DNA from: Oligoflexia bacterium
Lineage (GTDB): Bacteria; Bdellovibrionota; Bacteriovoracia; Bacteriovoracales; Bacteriovoracaceae
Direction of reading: 5' to 3'
DNA: 64,000 bases
Assembly: GCA_015231955.1 (NCBI GenBank)
Contig: JADGAN010000008.1
Location: 62,001 to 126,000 of the forward strand
Every line of letters starts with the position of its first letter. The stretch's first letter is position 1. Below the pieces are notes generated by a model. The model saw only the letters and a program-made list of their open reading frames with translations. It searched no databases and was not told where the DNA came from. Made by a program: the position numbers and the translations under genes. Shown here piece by piece: positions 32,601-40,806 of this stretch.

Positions 32601-33704
32601 ATGAAGTTAAGTAAATTTGGACTCTCGTTTCTCACTTTATCAATTGTATTTGCAGCGCACGTCTCTGCCGCTCCCCTCTTTGAAATCCCTGCGGGAATGA
32701 CATTAAGTACGCTCCCATCGGCGGTTAATGGTTATGCAGAAAAGGTGCTTACCTGCTTGCACGTCGATTTCAAAGATCGTACCCCAGGACAAAATCAGTG
32801 GCTTTGTGATCGTAACGATAACTGGCTTTGTGTCGGCAATGCTGCTGCAAAAAATCAGGCACCAACCTCTGTTGAGGCGATTGCTGCCAACAGAGATGAA
32901 GTTTGTAAAGTGGTAAAAGAGAGAATGGTCGATAAAAATTATTGTGGTGAGCAATATGGCAACTGTGGTGAGGGTTCTATTGTTGACTATTGCTTGGCCC
33001 ACTTTGCAGGTCAACGTGACATCATGGAGTGCTCCTCTAAAAATGATCACGCCTTCTCTATCTTTTTAAAACGCGGTGACACTCCAGATAAAGATACCCT
33101 CTGTTTAATGGATCGCTGGCCGCTGGCCCCAGACAAAGCAGAGGGACGACGCAAAGGTGAGAGTGACTACTATTTTTGTGATATGACTTTAAAAAATGGT
33201 TCTATCCACTACAAAGGAAAACGCTTACAGGGTCGTGATTGGTATGAGAAAGTCTCTTGCAAGGATGACTACAATGCTAGCGCGAATGGACTGGTAAACC
33301 GTTTCTCTAATTTAGATGCAGATACTTGGAAGAAAAGCTATCTAGCAGAAAATAACATCCTTAATAAAAAACACATCTGCACTGCTGTTACAGGGGTGGC
33401 CTTCTCTTGTGGAATGAAGGCCGTTGGACATACAGCTGATCTCACCACCAATCTTAAAGAGATTACCATGTCATTCTACTCGGAAGGACAGGCCGATGCC
33501 TTTGAAAAGCAATTAACCACTCTTTTTGGTAAGAGTTTTGATGATAAAGGTATCACTATTGCAACAGCAGGAACAAGTATTACCCTTAGTGCTGTAAAAA
33601 ACACCAAGGACATTGTGGAAATCCTCTCTGCTGTTCCAGCAGTAGCAGCACCGGCAGCACCGGCCGCACCAGCAACAGCTTCAGCAAGCACGCCAGCGCT
33701 TTAA
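32601..33704 (+). CDS. exported papain-like cysteine-protease candidate
   Basis: 367 aa. Signal peptide 1-23 (ending VSA). A Cys-His-Asp arrangement of effector-type papain-like proteases is visible: Cys122 in YGNCGEGSIVDYCLA, His150 in KNDHAFSIFLK and Asp171 in LCLMDRW. This N-C-G-E..., D-H-[AV]-F, D-x-W set also occurs in type III effector and toxin peptidases/transglutaminase-like enzymes. Twelve or more Cys residues suggest disulfides. The C-terminus is a low-complexity Ala/Pro tail (AAPAAPAAPATASAS). If active it would be a secreted hydrolase for degrading prey or competitor proteins; that is inference. AGGAAG lies upstream of the ATG. Confidence 0.55.
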   Translation: MKLSKFGLSFLTLSIVFAAHVSAAPLFEIPAGMTLSTLPSAVNGYAEKVLTCLHVDFKDRTPGQNQWLCDRNDNWLCVGNAAAKNQAPTSVEAIAANRDEVCKVVKERMVDKNYCGEQYGNCGEGSIVDYCLAHFAGQRDIMECSSKNDHAFSIFLKRGDTPDKDTLCLMDRWPLAPDKAEGRRKGESDYYFCDMTLKNGSIHYKGKRLQGRDWYEKVSCKDDYNASANGLVNRFSNLDADTWKKSYLAENNILNKKHICTAVTGVAFSCGMKAVGHTADLTTNLKEITMSFYSEGQADAFEKQLTTLFGKSFDDKGITIATAGTSITLSAVKNTKDIVEILSAVPAVAAPAAPAAPATASASTPAL

Positions 33705-33813
33705 TAAAAAAACAAAGTTGATTTTTCTCAGCTACTTTCCTGGTGAATTTTTTTGCGAATTTACACAAATCTGATAAATTATATTCTTAATTAAATAACT
33801 CATGGAAGGTTTT

Positions 33814-34947
33814 ATGAAAAGAATGTTGATTATTAATCCAGGATCCACCTCAACTAAAGTGGCGGTTTATGAAGGCAAGCAAGGGTGTGTAAAAGAGGTC
33901 ACAAGCAAAACCATTCGTCATGAAGATAGTGAGCTTAAAGCTTTTAAAGGGAAGCCGGTTATTTTACAAGAAGAGTACCGTACACAACTGATTATTACCT
34001 TCCTAAAAGATAGTGGAATTGAGCTAGAAACTCTTGATGCCATTGCTGGCCGAGGAGGATTTGTTCCTGTTCAAAATTTTCAATCGGGTGTTTTTGCCAT
34101 TAATAAGGATATGATTCATGATTTAAAAACCAGACCACTGAATGAGCATCCTTGCAACCTCGGCGCAATTTTGGCACAAAAAATCGCCACCGTGATCGAA
34201 CAAAAAAGTTCCAAGACCATTCCTTCGGTCATTATGGATCCTGTTGTGGTGGATGAGATGATGGATATCTCACGCATTTCAGGAATGAAAGAGATCGAAT
34301 TAAAAAGTTTTTTTCACTGTTTAAACCAAAAAGCTGTCTCTAGAAGATTTGCACGAAAAGTAGAACGAAACTATGAAGATCTTAACCTCATTATTGCCCA
34401 TATGGGTGGTGGGGTTAGCGTCTCAGCACATCGAAAAGGAAAGGTTATCGATACCAACAATGCCATGAATGGGCTAGGGCCCTTCTCTCCAGAGCGTACA
34501 GGTGGTGTGGATACGCGTGCCCTTATTGATCTCTGTTTTTCAGGAAAATATAGCAAAGAGCAACTTTGCTTGATGAACGTTGGTGAAGGCGGACTCTTCT
34601 CCTATCTTGGAACCAGCGATGCTCGTAAAGTTGAAAAGCTGGTCGAGAGCGGAGATAAACAGGCAAAATTAGTTTACCAAGCAATGGCCTATCAAATAGC
34701 CAAAGCTGTGGCCGCTTATGCCGCCTCCTTCCTTCCTGATGATGGGAAGATTGATGCTATCTTACTCACGGGAGGTCTCGCCTACGATCGTAACTATCTC
34801 ATTCCCTGGATTACAGCAAGAGTGAACAAGATTGCTCCTGTTGAAGTTTTTCCCGGAGAAGATGAAATTCTAGCATTAGCAGAAGGACTTCTTGATGTGC
34901 TGGAAGAGCGGCAAACTTTAAAAATTTACTCCTCACCACAAGGATAA
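33814..34947 (+). CDS. buk: butyrate kinase (acetate/butyrate kinase family)
   Basis: 377 aa from the ATG at 33814, with GGAAGG 4 nt upstream; an ATG at 33802 overlaps that site. The N-terminal phosphate-binding loop MLIINPGSTSTKVAVYE, the AHMGGGVSVSAH segment and ILLTGGLAYDR mark the ASKHA acetokinase family, and length and overall pattern fit butyrate rather than acetate kinase. It interconverts butyryl phosphate plus ADP and butyrate plus ATP. Its usual partner phosphotransbutyrylase is not in the window; an acyl-CoA dehydrogenase lies 6 kb away. The 3' end overlaps the convergent membrane protein gene by 15 bp. Confidence 0.9.
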   Translation: MKRMLIINPGSTSTKVAVYEGKQGCVKEVTSKTIRHEDSELKAFKGKPVILQEEYRTQLIITFLKDSGIELETLDAIAGRGGFVPVQNFQSGVFAINKDMIHDLKTRPLNEHPCNLGAILAQKIATVIEQKSSKTIPSVIMDPVVVDEMMDISRISGMKEIELKSFFHCLNQKAVSRRFARKVERNYEDLNLIIAHMGGGVSVSAHRKGKVIDTNNAMNGLGPFSPERTGGVDTRALIDLCFSGKYSKEQLCLMNVGEGGLFSYLGTSDARKVEKLVESGDKQAKLVYQAMAYQIAKAVAAYAASFLPDDGKIDAILLTGGLAYDRNYLIPWITARVNKIAPVEVFPGEDEILALAEGLLDVLEERQTLKIYSSPQG

Positions 34948-36318
34948 GGCGACAAACCAGTTGCTTGGAACATTTTTTAAAAAGAAGTAAAAATTTCCTT
35001 TTAATAAAATATAGGTTGTGAGCAACAAGGCCCCCCATTTGATCCAATTGCTAAAACGCGACATCCCCCCATACGCCAAGATAATAACCACATTAGCAAG
35101 CACAGGAAAATTATAACGTCCCTGCAAGGCCACTCCAAATTCGCGAAACTTGAGATAGGTCAGATAATTGTGAGTAAATGCAATCAAGAGATAAGCAACT
35201 GCAGGAAAGAAGAGTAGATTAAATTGTGTATTTTTAAAGCAGTATTTAAAATTAAACAAGAGTAAAATCAGGAGTGATGCCAGTAGCAGCTTATACTCTT
35301 TGCTCATCATTGCATCGTTTTTTCCAATCGTCATATGGCCACGAATGGAGAGAATTCCTTGCATCGTTAACGAGAAATACTCTTTGAGGTAGTGAGGCAA
35401 AGGCATCAATGCTTGGAGCTTTTTTGCCTCTACTTGTTCCGCTAACTCTTGATCGCGCTTATAGCTAGTTGCCGCACCTCCACAGATTTCGCTTCCAAGC
35501 ACCTGTTCACAGCTGGGATCTAAAGTTTGATAGAGGACAAGATTTCGAAGATAGATAGCACTATTAAAGAAGAGCAGCGTAAGTAGCAAAGGTAATAGTA
35601 TCCACTCTTTGAAGTTAAGCTTATGCAAGAAAGAGAGTTGCGACCATCGTCGGTAGAAGAGTGGCAGCAAGACCAGCATTTGCACCGCCAATAGAGGCAA
35701 ATAAGTCACTTTGGTGATCAATCCTACTAAAGTTACGCCAACAAAAAGCATAAGTGCATAACGCTCACCACTTTTTGAAAATTTAAGGAGATAGTAGAAA
35801 GATGCTACCGCCATACAATTGGTAAGGTTATCGTAAGTAATGGATGAGGAGAGCAGCGAGAACATCATGAGATTGGTAAGGACAACTAAAACAGTAAGAA
35901 TGATCAAACGATTTTTAGTGATTTCACCTGCAAGTTTATAGGAGAAGAAGAGTGTGCCCATGCCTATTACAACATTAAAGAGACGTAAAAACAGATACTC
36001 ATTCATTTTAAATAGATTGAGATGCAAAAGATTTCCCATGAGAAAATGGTAGAGAAAGACTGTAGTTCTGCGTGGACCAAATGGGTAACTAGAGGGGGTA
36101 TCATCCATTAAAATGCTCCACTTGGCGTAGTAGAGTTTTAACAGATGATAATGTTCATACTCATCAGGGGCCACTCCTCCATAGGTGATTTTTATGGCAT
36201 AGTAGAGCAACTGAAATGCAAACCAAGCAAAGAGTGAGGCAATTCCAAAATAGAAGAGGCGCTGATTTAGGCCCGCTTCTCCCCTCTGATTTTGTTCTTC
36301 AAAAAAAAAATTCAACAT
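34933..36318 (-). CDS. polytopic GT-C-like glycosyltransferase
   Basis: 461 aa with about ten membrane segments. After the first segment an external loop has GGVAPDEYEHYHLLKLYY, the Asp/Glu placement (D-E near the first loop) typical of GT-C enzymes (PMT, ArnT, DUF2142-like) that use polyprenyl-phosphate sugars. A second large loop (about residues 265-310) carries Cys residues (DPSCEQVLGSEICGG). Specificity cannot be read. It would act at the outer face of the inner membrane on surface glycans or proteins. It is separated from the main glycan operons by a decayed toxin gene. Confidence 0.65.
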   Translation of the reverse strand: MLNFFFEEQNQRGEAGLNQRLFYFGIASLFAWFAFQLLYYAIKITYGGVAPDEYEHYHLLKLYYAKWSILMDDTPSSYPFGPRRTTVFLYHFLMGNLLHLNLFKMNEYLFLRLFNVVIGMGTLFFSYKLAGEITKNRLIILTVLVVLTNLMMFSLLSSSITYDNLTNCMAVASFYYLLKFSKSGERYALMLFVGVTLVGLITKVTYLPLLAVQMLVLLPLFYRRWSQLSFLHKLNFKEWILLPLLLTLLFFNSAIYLRNLVLYQTLDPSCEQVLGSEICGGAATSYKRDQELAEQVEAKKLQALMPLPHYLKEYFSLTMQGILSIRGHMTIGKNDAMMSKEYKLLLASLLILLLFNFKYCFKNTQFNLLFFPAVAYLLIAFTHNYLTYLKFREFGVALQGRYNFPVLANVVIILAYGGMSRFSNWIKWGALLLTTYILLKGNFYFFLKNVPSNWFVALSLW

Positions 36319-36409
36319 ACCGTCCTAATTTATATTAGCACTTACAAACGAACTTCAAGTAATGATAAATATTTTACTTTCATTAATCAAGCATCTTTAT
36401 TTTTCGCCA

Positions 36410-36711
36410 TTACTCATAGTGTGTCCACAATCGAATTATTTTCACATTTTTTTCCTTTTCTAGAATCTGATAAATAAGTTTGTGTTGAATATTTATTCGT
36501 CTAGAATAAGCACCCGTCAAATCTCCTATCAATTTTTCGTATGGAGGGGGTGATTGCCATAGATTGGTTTGCAATAGTGCCGTTCGTGCCATTCGTGACA
36601 TGCACTTGAGGTTTCGCAGTTGCAAATATTTAACAGTAAGCCTGGAGAGTGAGTCTTCCCTGGTTGCTGTCGGTCCCAGCTGTAAGTTGGACTTTCACCA
36701 ACTAGTTTCCA
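36410..36711 (-). pseudogene. decayed YoeB/Txe-type toxin gene
   Basis: The last 45 residues, SPPPYEKLIGDLTGAYSRRI followed by NIQHKLIYQILE and IIRLWTHYE, are an excellent match to the C-terminus of YoeB/Txe ribosome-dependent mRNA interferases (RelE superfamily), including conserved catalytic-region residues. The N-terminal half is broken: the codons of the usual first residues WKLV lie in another frame near 36700-36711, separated by a stop in the toxin frame. No YefM/Phd-type antitoxin precedes it; the glycosyltransferase at 36756 occupies that side. A TTG at 36625 could start a 71-residue fragment. Likely inactive. Confidence 0.65.
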
Positions 36712-36755
36712 ACGTTTTTATTGCCAAGGAAAAATCATCATGCTAAGGAGATTTC

Positions 36756-38261
36756 ATGCCAGCAACAAACTCAACACTTAAGTTCATTTTATATGCAGGA
36801 ATTTTTTTACTGCTCCTCTTTCCTTGCTTTGTAAATTTAAACAGCTCTCACAATTGGGGCAGCGACTTTGCTCAATATATCCATCAAAGTAAAAACATCC
36901 TGTTGGGACTTTCTCAAGCGGACACCTATCTTTATAACCAAGAGTTTGCTGTCAATGGACCAAGGGCCTACCCGATGGGTTTTCCTTTGTTGCTGGCCCC
37001 TCTTTATGCGATCTTTGGCAATCACATTTTGGCATTTTCTCTTTTTATAAGTAGCTGCCTCTTTGCTTTTAATCTATTGATCTTTTTCTTCTTCAAAAAG
37101 CGTTATGGTGTGTGGGTGGCGCTGATAATCGCACTCCTGTTGGCCTACGATCCGTGGATGATCTCTTTTAAGCAAAATATTCTCTCCGATATTCCTTTTG
37201 CTCTCTTTTGTTGGCTAAGCTTACTGCTGCTTTCAATGAAAAGAGTGCCCTGCATTTGGGCGACGATCTCTTTGGCCTTTACGATCTTAATCCGCTCTGT
37301 GGGAGTGGCCTGCTATGGGGCATTGCTGTTACAATTGCTCTATCGTTATAAGAAGCAAAAGCGACTGCTTGCGGCCATGATGATCATGATCACTGTGTCT
37401 GCTTTGCTGGTTTATAGCGTAAATAACCTGCTCTTCGATATCCCCAAAGATGGAACGTATTGGGATCAACTCAATTCCAAAAACTTTCCTGATTATATTT
37501 TTCAAAATATTGTCTACTACTATGAGCAGATCAAATTCCATTGGTTCAAAGGGGAAAGCGGCGTATGGAGAGCTTTTCCTAATCTGTTGAGGATCCTGAC
37601 TTTACCAGTAATCTTGCTTGCACTTGCACTTAAAGTAAAATTCAAAAAATTGGAGTTAAGCGATTTTTTTTGTTTCTCGTTTCTGCCTTTGTTGATTATC
37701 TGGCCACCACAGCAAGGGTGGCGTTTTTTAATCGCTATTGCACCCATTATCTATGAATACTATCTCCTCTCAGTGATTTTTCTGCTTAAGCTGCTACTTC
37801 CTCGCCGTTTGCAAGTGGCCACCAGCTGCTTGCTCCTCTTTGCGGTGGCGGTAAGCTATGGGCAAGCTTTTACTTTTCATTTTCGCGGTAAAAATATTTT
37901 TGCCATTGATGATACGATCGCAGGCCCCAATAGCAAAGAGGCCCAAGAGGTGTTTGCTTACATCCAAAAGCACACCAAAGAAGATGCCACCATTGTTTTT
38001 ACCAAGCCACGTGCTCTATCTCTCTATACGGGAAGAAAACGAGCTATGGTACAAAATTTAACTGACGATGTAGCTGTTCAAGAGCAACTTTTTCTTAAAC
38101 ATCAGGTGTGCTATTTTCTTACTAATCCCGAGATTGTTTTTAATCAACACCTGCAAAATTTTTTGGATGCTAAACGCGATGACGTTGTACTTGAATTTCA
38201 AAATAAGAGCTTTAAGTTTTATCGCTATAAAAAAGATTTTTGTAATAAGCGTACAATCTGA
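36756..38261 (+). CDS. polytopic GT-C-like glycosyltransferase
   Basis: 501 aa, about ten membrane segments and a soluble C-terminal domain of about 110 residues. The first external loop has NWGSDFAQYIHQ and later PRAYPMGFPLLLAP, in line with the D-x-x-x-Y and hydrophilic loop features of ArnT/PMT-type GT-C enzymes. The C-terminal domain (KEAQEVFAYIQKHTKEDATI) resembles the periplasmic tail of such enzymes. The 3' end overlaps the convergent gene at 38212 by 50 bp, so the two coding regions share antisense ends. AAGGAG precedes the start. Confidence 0.65.
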   Translation: MPATNSTLKFILYAGIFLLLLFPCFVNLNSSHNWGSDFAQYIHQSKNILLGLSQADTYLYNQEFAVNGPRAYPMGFPLLLAPLYAIFGNHILAFSLFISSCLFAFNLLIFFFFKKRYGVWVALIIALLLAYDPWMISFKQNILSDIPFALFCWLSLLLLSMKRVPCIWATISLAFTILIRSVGVACYGALLLQLLYRYKKQKRLLAAMMIMITVSALLVYSVNNLLFDIPKDGTYWDQLNSKNFPDYIFQNIVYYYEQIKFHWFKGESGVWRAFPNLLRILTLPVILLALALKVKFKKLELSDFFCFSFLPLLIIWPPQQGWRFLIAIAPIIYEYYLLSVIFLLKLLLPRRLQVATSCLLLFAVAVSYGQAFTFHFRGKNIFAIDDTIAGPNSKEAQEVFAYIQKHTKEDATIVFTKPRALSLYTGRKRAMVQNLTDDVAVQEQLFLKHQVCYFLTNPEIVFNQHLQNFLDAKRDDVVLEFQNKSFKFYRYKKDFCNKRTI

Positions 38262-39678
38262 CTGCTACCATCGCCACTAATGCATTTAACAAAAAATTCA
38301 CATGGAGCACATAACGTCCCATGCCTGCACTCGCATAGTAGCGAGGATCATCAAGACTTGGCTCTAAGTGATTATTTAAGGCCACAATAGGAACAAAACA
38401 TAAGAGGTAGTTTAAGGAGATAGCAAGCAAGAGGAAAAGAGCTATTTGTCCAAAGCTACCCTTGAGCTTGGCCCTGATAGCTTTGGCAACAAGTAAGACA
38501 AGAGATAGGCCTATAGTCACCAGTGCAAGTGTGAAAGAGCATTTATGTGGCCCTTCACACGAAGTAGCAAAGGAGTAGTAAAAGGCCATCACTCCTTTAG
38601 GAAGCCTCTCAACGATATAAGAGATATCCCATACAATATAATCGAAAAATTGATTATATACCTTCATGAGATAGGAAACATCGGGACGACTTAGCTTATC
38701 GATCCCCCATAGAAATAAAGTCGGAATCAGCAAAAGCGGAAAGAGTGAGTAAGAGGGCCTTCTCCCCTTTTTCGAAAACCAAGTCACCATAAAAAACGCA
38801 AAGAACAGAAGTGCCATTTTAAGAGTCAGGTCTGGTCTAGTAATCATCGCCGCGCCAATAGGAAATCCTAATGCCACATAAGCGTTTTTTCGTTGGGGAA
38901 ATTGCCAAGCAAGTAACAGCAGTGTTGCGCTTAAGAAGATGAAATATGCCGAATCGATTTCTGCATAGCCTGCAATTAAAAGCCCCATGAGTTCTCTTGA
39001 GCCAAAGGCCACCACACTTCCCCAAAAGATCCGCCAAATCGCTTTTAGTTCAGGCATCACTAGCTTAAAGAAAAAGATCGCAGTAGTCCAAGCTCCTATC
39101 ATATAGAAAGCATCGTTTAAGTGGCAACTATAAGATGGCGGCCAAAAAGGGAGTGCCAGCATATGTACCAGCATTCCAAGAGAGTGATAGAGCGGGTAGC
39201 TCATCCAATGTTTGTACTCCATAATCTCAAAATCGCTGTAGCTGATGCTTTGGTGGTGTAACCAATAGCGGGCCTTCATTCCCCAGTGGCTAAACCCATC
39301 GCCAGGCCAAGTCTCATTCATCGCAATTCGCGCATAAAGGCCGATAAGGCCAAGGATTAAAAGGAGTATAAATATTTTTTGCAACTTAGGGAGAGTTCTT
39401 AGAAACAGAGAAAATTTTTTTCCATCTGCTTGTGGCACTCGAAATCTCCAAGAGATCCCCCAGAAAACTGCAGTACAAGCAACCCATGCCATCCAAAGTG
39501 AAGAGGGAGTGAAGGGGATTTTTATAGAATTTAAAAAATAGAGAATCAGTGCTGGAAGTAACACTCCTAAAAGTGGCATGATCGCCAAGCGCGCCTCGAG
39601 CTCCTCACTTTTAAAAAAAAGCGTTGCTGCTAAAGTATATCCAGTAAACAAAACCCAAACGCAATAGAGATAGATCAC
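38212..39678 (-). CDS. polytopic membrane protein, probably GT-C-type transferase
   Basis: 488 aa with about twelve hydrophobic segments. The region ETWPGDGFSHWGMKARYWLH between segments has a D and W/H placement seen in GT-C transferases. It is the last gene of a three-gene minus-strand operon (40184, 39675, 38212), each overlapping the next by 4 bp. Its 3' end overlaps the convergent gene by 50 bp. An O-antigen ligase or polymerase is an alternative because those are also polytopic with a large loop, but no family motif settles it. Confidence 0.5.
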   Translation of the reverse strand: MIYLYCVWVLFTGYTLAATLFFKSEELEARLAIMPLLGVLLPALILYFLNSIKIPFTPSSLWMAWVACTAVFWGISWRFRVPQADGKKFSLFLRTLPKLQKIFILLLILGLIGLYARIAMNETWPGDGFSHWGMKARYWLHHQSISYSDFEIMEYKHWMSYPLYHSLGMLVHMLALPFWPPSYSCHLNDAFYMIGAWTTAIFFFKLVMPELKAIWRIFWGSVVAFGSRELMGLLIAGYAEIDSAYFIFLSATLLLLAWQFPQRKNAYVALGFPIGAAMITRPDLTLKMALLFFAFFMVTWFSKKGRRPSYSLFPLLLIPTLFLWGIDKLSRPDVSYLMKVYNQFFDYIVWDISYIVERLPKGVMAFYYSFATSCEGPHKCSFTLALVTIGLSLVLLVAKAIRAKLKGSFGQIALFLLLAISLNYLLCFVPIVALNNHLEPSLDDPRYYASAGMGRYVLHVNFLLNALVAMVAVRLYAYYKNLFYSDKT

Positions 39679-40187
39679 TTGACACCTCCCTCTTCTCTCC
39701 CTCTCTCTCTCTCTAGCTCTCTCTTGCGCTCAAAAAGGGTGTAGTAAGAGGATTGTAAAGAAGTTGCACTCCAGTGATCTTCTTCTATACAACGCTTAAA
39801 CTTTTCAATTTGCGAGAGGGTATTGCCCAAAATAAGCAGTGTTGGTTTACGATATTCAGGATCACGCCTGATCTGTTGGCAATCCCATACTCCATTAGGA
39901 GCAAGATTATAAATTTTTACCGGCCATAAATCAAAGCGGTAATGGTCGATATTAGGACTGGCAATTAACACTTTTTCTGTCTCCTTCGGTATGGCCTCTA
40001 CTAGTGGAGTGTAAGGGGAATCGAGAAAGGCATAGGACGGCCGAAGTGCCATCTTTATACGACTAGGATAAAATATCTTTTCGATTTGCGTGTAACGAAA
40101 GAAGGTGACTCCTGAGTTAACAACAAAGAGAAGCGACAAAAGCAAGGGAAGGAGCAGAAAAATTTTTTGTATCCCAATCTTGCTCAT
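39675..40187 (-). CDS. membrane-anchored protein of unknown function
   Basis: 170 aa. One N-terminal membrane segment (about 9-28) anchors a globular domain of about 130 residues (EKVLIASPNIDHYRFDLWPV, LLILGNTLSQIEKF) ending in a highly charged Arg/Glu tail (KRELERERGREEGG). No family is recognised. The tail is low-complexity and encoded by a run of CTCT-type repeats (about 39690-39726), which could slip in replication. Four-base overlaps with both neighbours show it belongs to the small operon with the YhcH-like gene. Confidence 0.55.
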   Translation of the reverse strand: MSKIGIQKIFLLLPLLLSLLFVVNSGVTFFRYTQIEKIFYPSRIKMALRPSYAFLDSPYTPLVEAIPKETEKVLIASPNIDHYRFDLWPVKIYNLAPNGVWDCQQIRRDPEYRKPTLLILGNTLSQIEKFKRCIEEDHWSATSLQSSYYTLFERKRELERERGREEGGVK

Positions 40188-40714
40188 TTTAAAACTCGTG
40201 CTGGAACAAAAAGTTGCAGTGGAATTTTAACCACCACTTTTTTAACAGTTGCAGCTGCAGTGACAGTTGCATCGCGATTCAAGGAGGGCATATGCGCATC
40301 CCAGGGAAAAAAGATCATAAACGCTCCTTTGCGTAGTGGCAAAAAAGAGAGGTGTGCAAATCCTTTCCACTTATCCAAATCTTTCTCCTCTTCATAGCTG
40401 TTGCTCACATCGGGCAGCAGTAGGGAAGTTGGAGCAAAGCCAACACACTCCGCCCCTTCTACTACCAGCTGCACATCCACATAGCGGCGATGCGACTCTA
40501 TAAAACAAAGAGGGTTCTCTGCATCCACATCCACAACCTTAGGCCTATACTCTTGGGTCAAGGCAAAGATGCCGCTGCCAGCAGCAGATGCCGTGATCTC
40601 ATAACGCCCAGGAAACTTCATCCCTTGCTCTTGCGAAAGAAACTGTTCTACACTGCAAAGCTCAGGACAGAGTTGATGATAATGCGCTAAATTTTTTATT
40701 TCATCCCAAATCAC
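40184..40714 (-). CDS. YhcH/YjgK/YiaL family protein (DUF386)
   Basis: 176 aa. GTG start with AAGGAG 9 nt upstream. The family pattern is present: PGRYEIT, ESHRRYVDVQLVVEGAECVG, a YEEEKDLDKW segment, GAFMIFFPWDAHMPSL and VKKVVVKIP. His and Glu residues in ESHRRYVD, the D-A-H-M-P strand and the KK-V-V-K end are the cupin-like metal-binding features of this family. E. coli YhcH (NanQ) is an anomerase for sialic acid, so a role in nucleotide-sugar or sialic-acid-like metabolism fits the glycan context. The substrate is unproven. Confidence 0.82.
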   Translation of the reverse strand: MIWDEIKNLAHYHQLCPELCSVEQFLSQEQGMKFPGRYEITASAAGSGIFALTQEYRPKVVDVDAENPLCFIESHRRYVDVQLVVEGAECVGFAPTSLLLPDVSNSYEEEKDLDKWKGFAHLSFLPLRKGAFMIFFPWDAHMPSLNRDATVTAAATVKKVVVKIPLQLFVPARVLK

Positions 40715-40806
40715 GTCTCTTTGCTCCTTGCTATTCAGTATGAAACTCCTTAAACATGGAAAAGGAGGTTTTTACTATTTTTATCCCTCTACTCAAAGGA
40801 TCTTCT

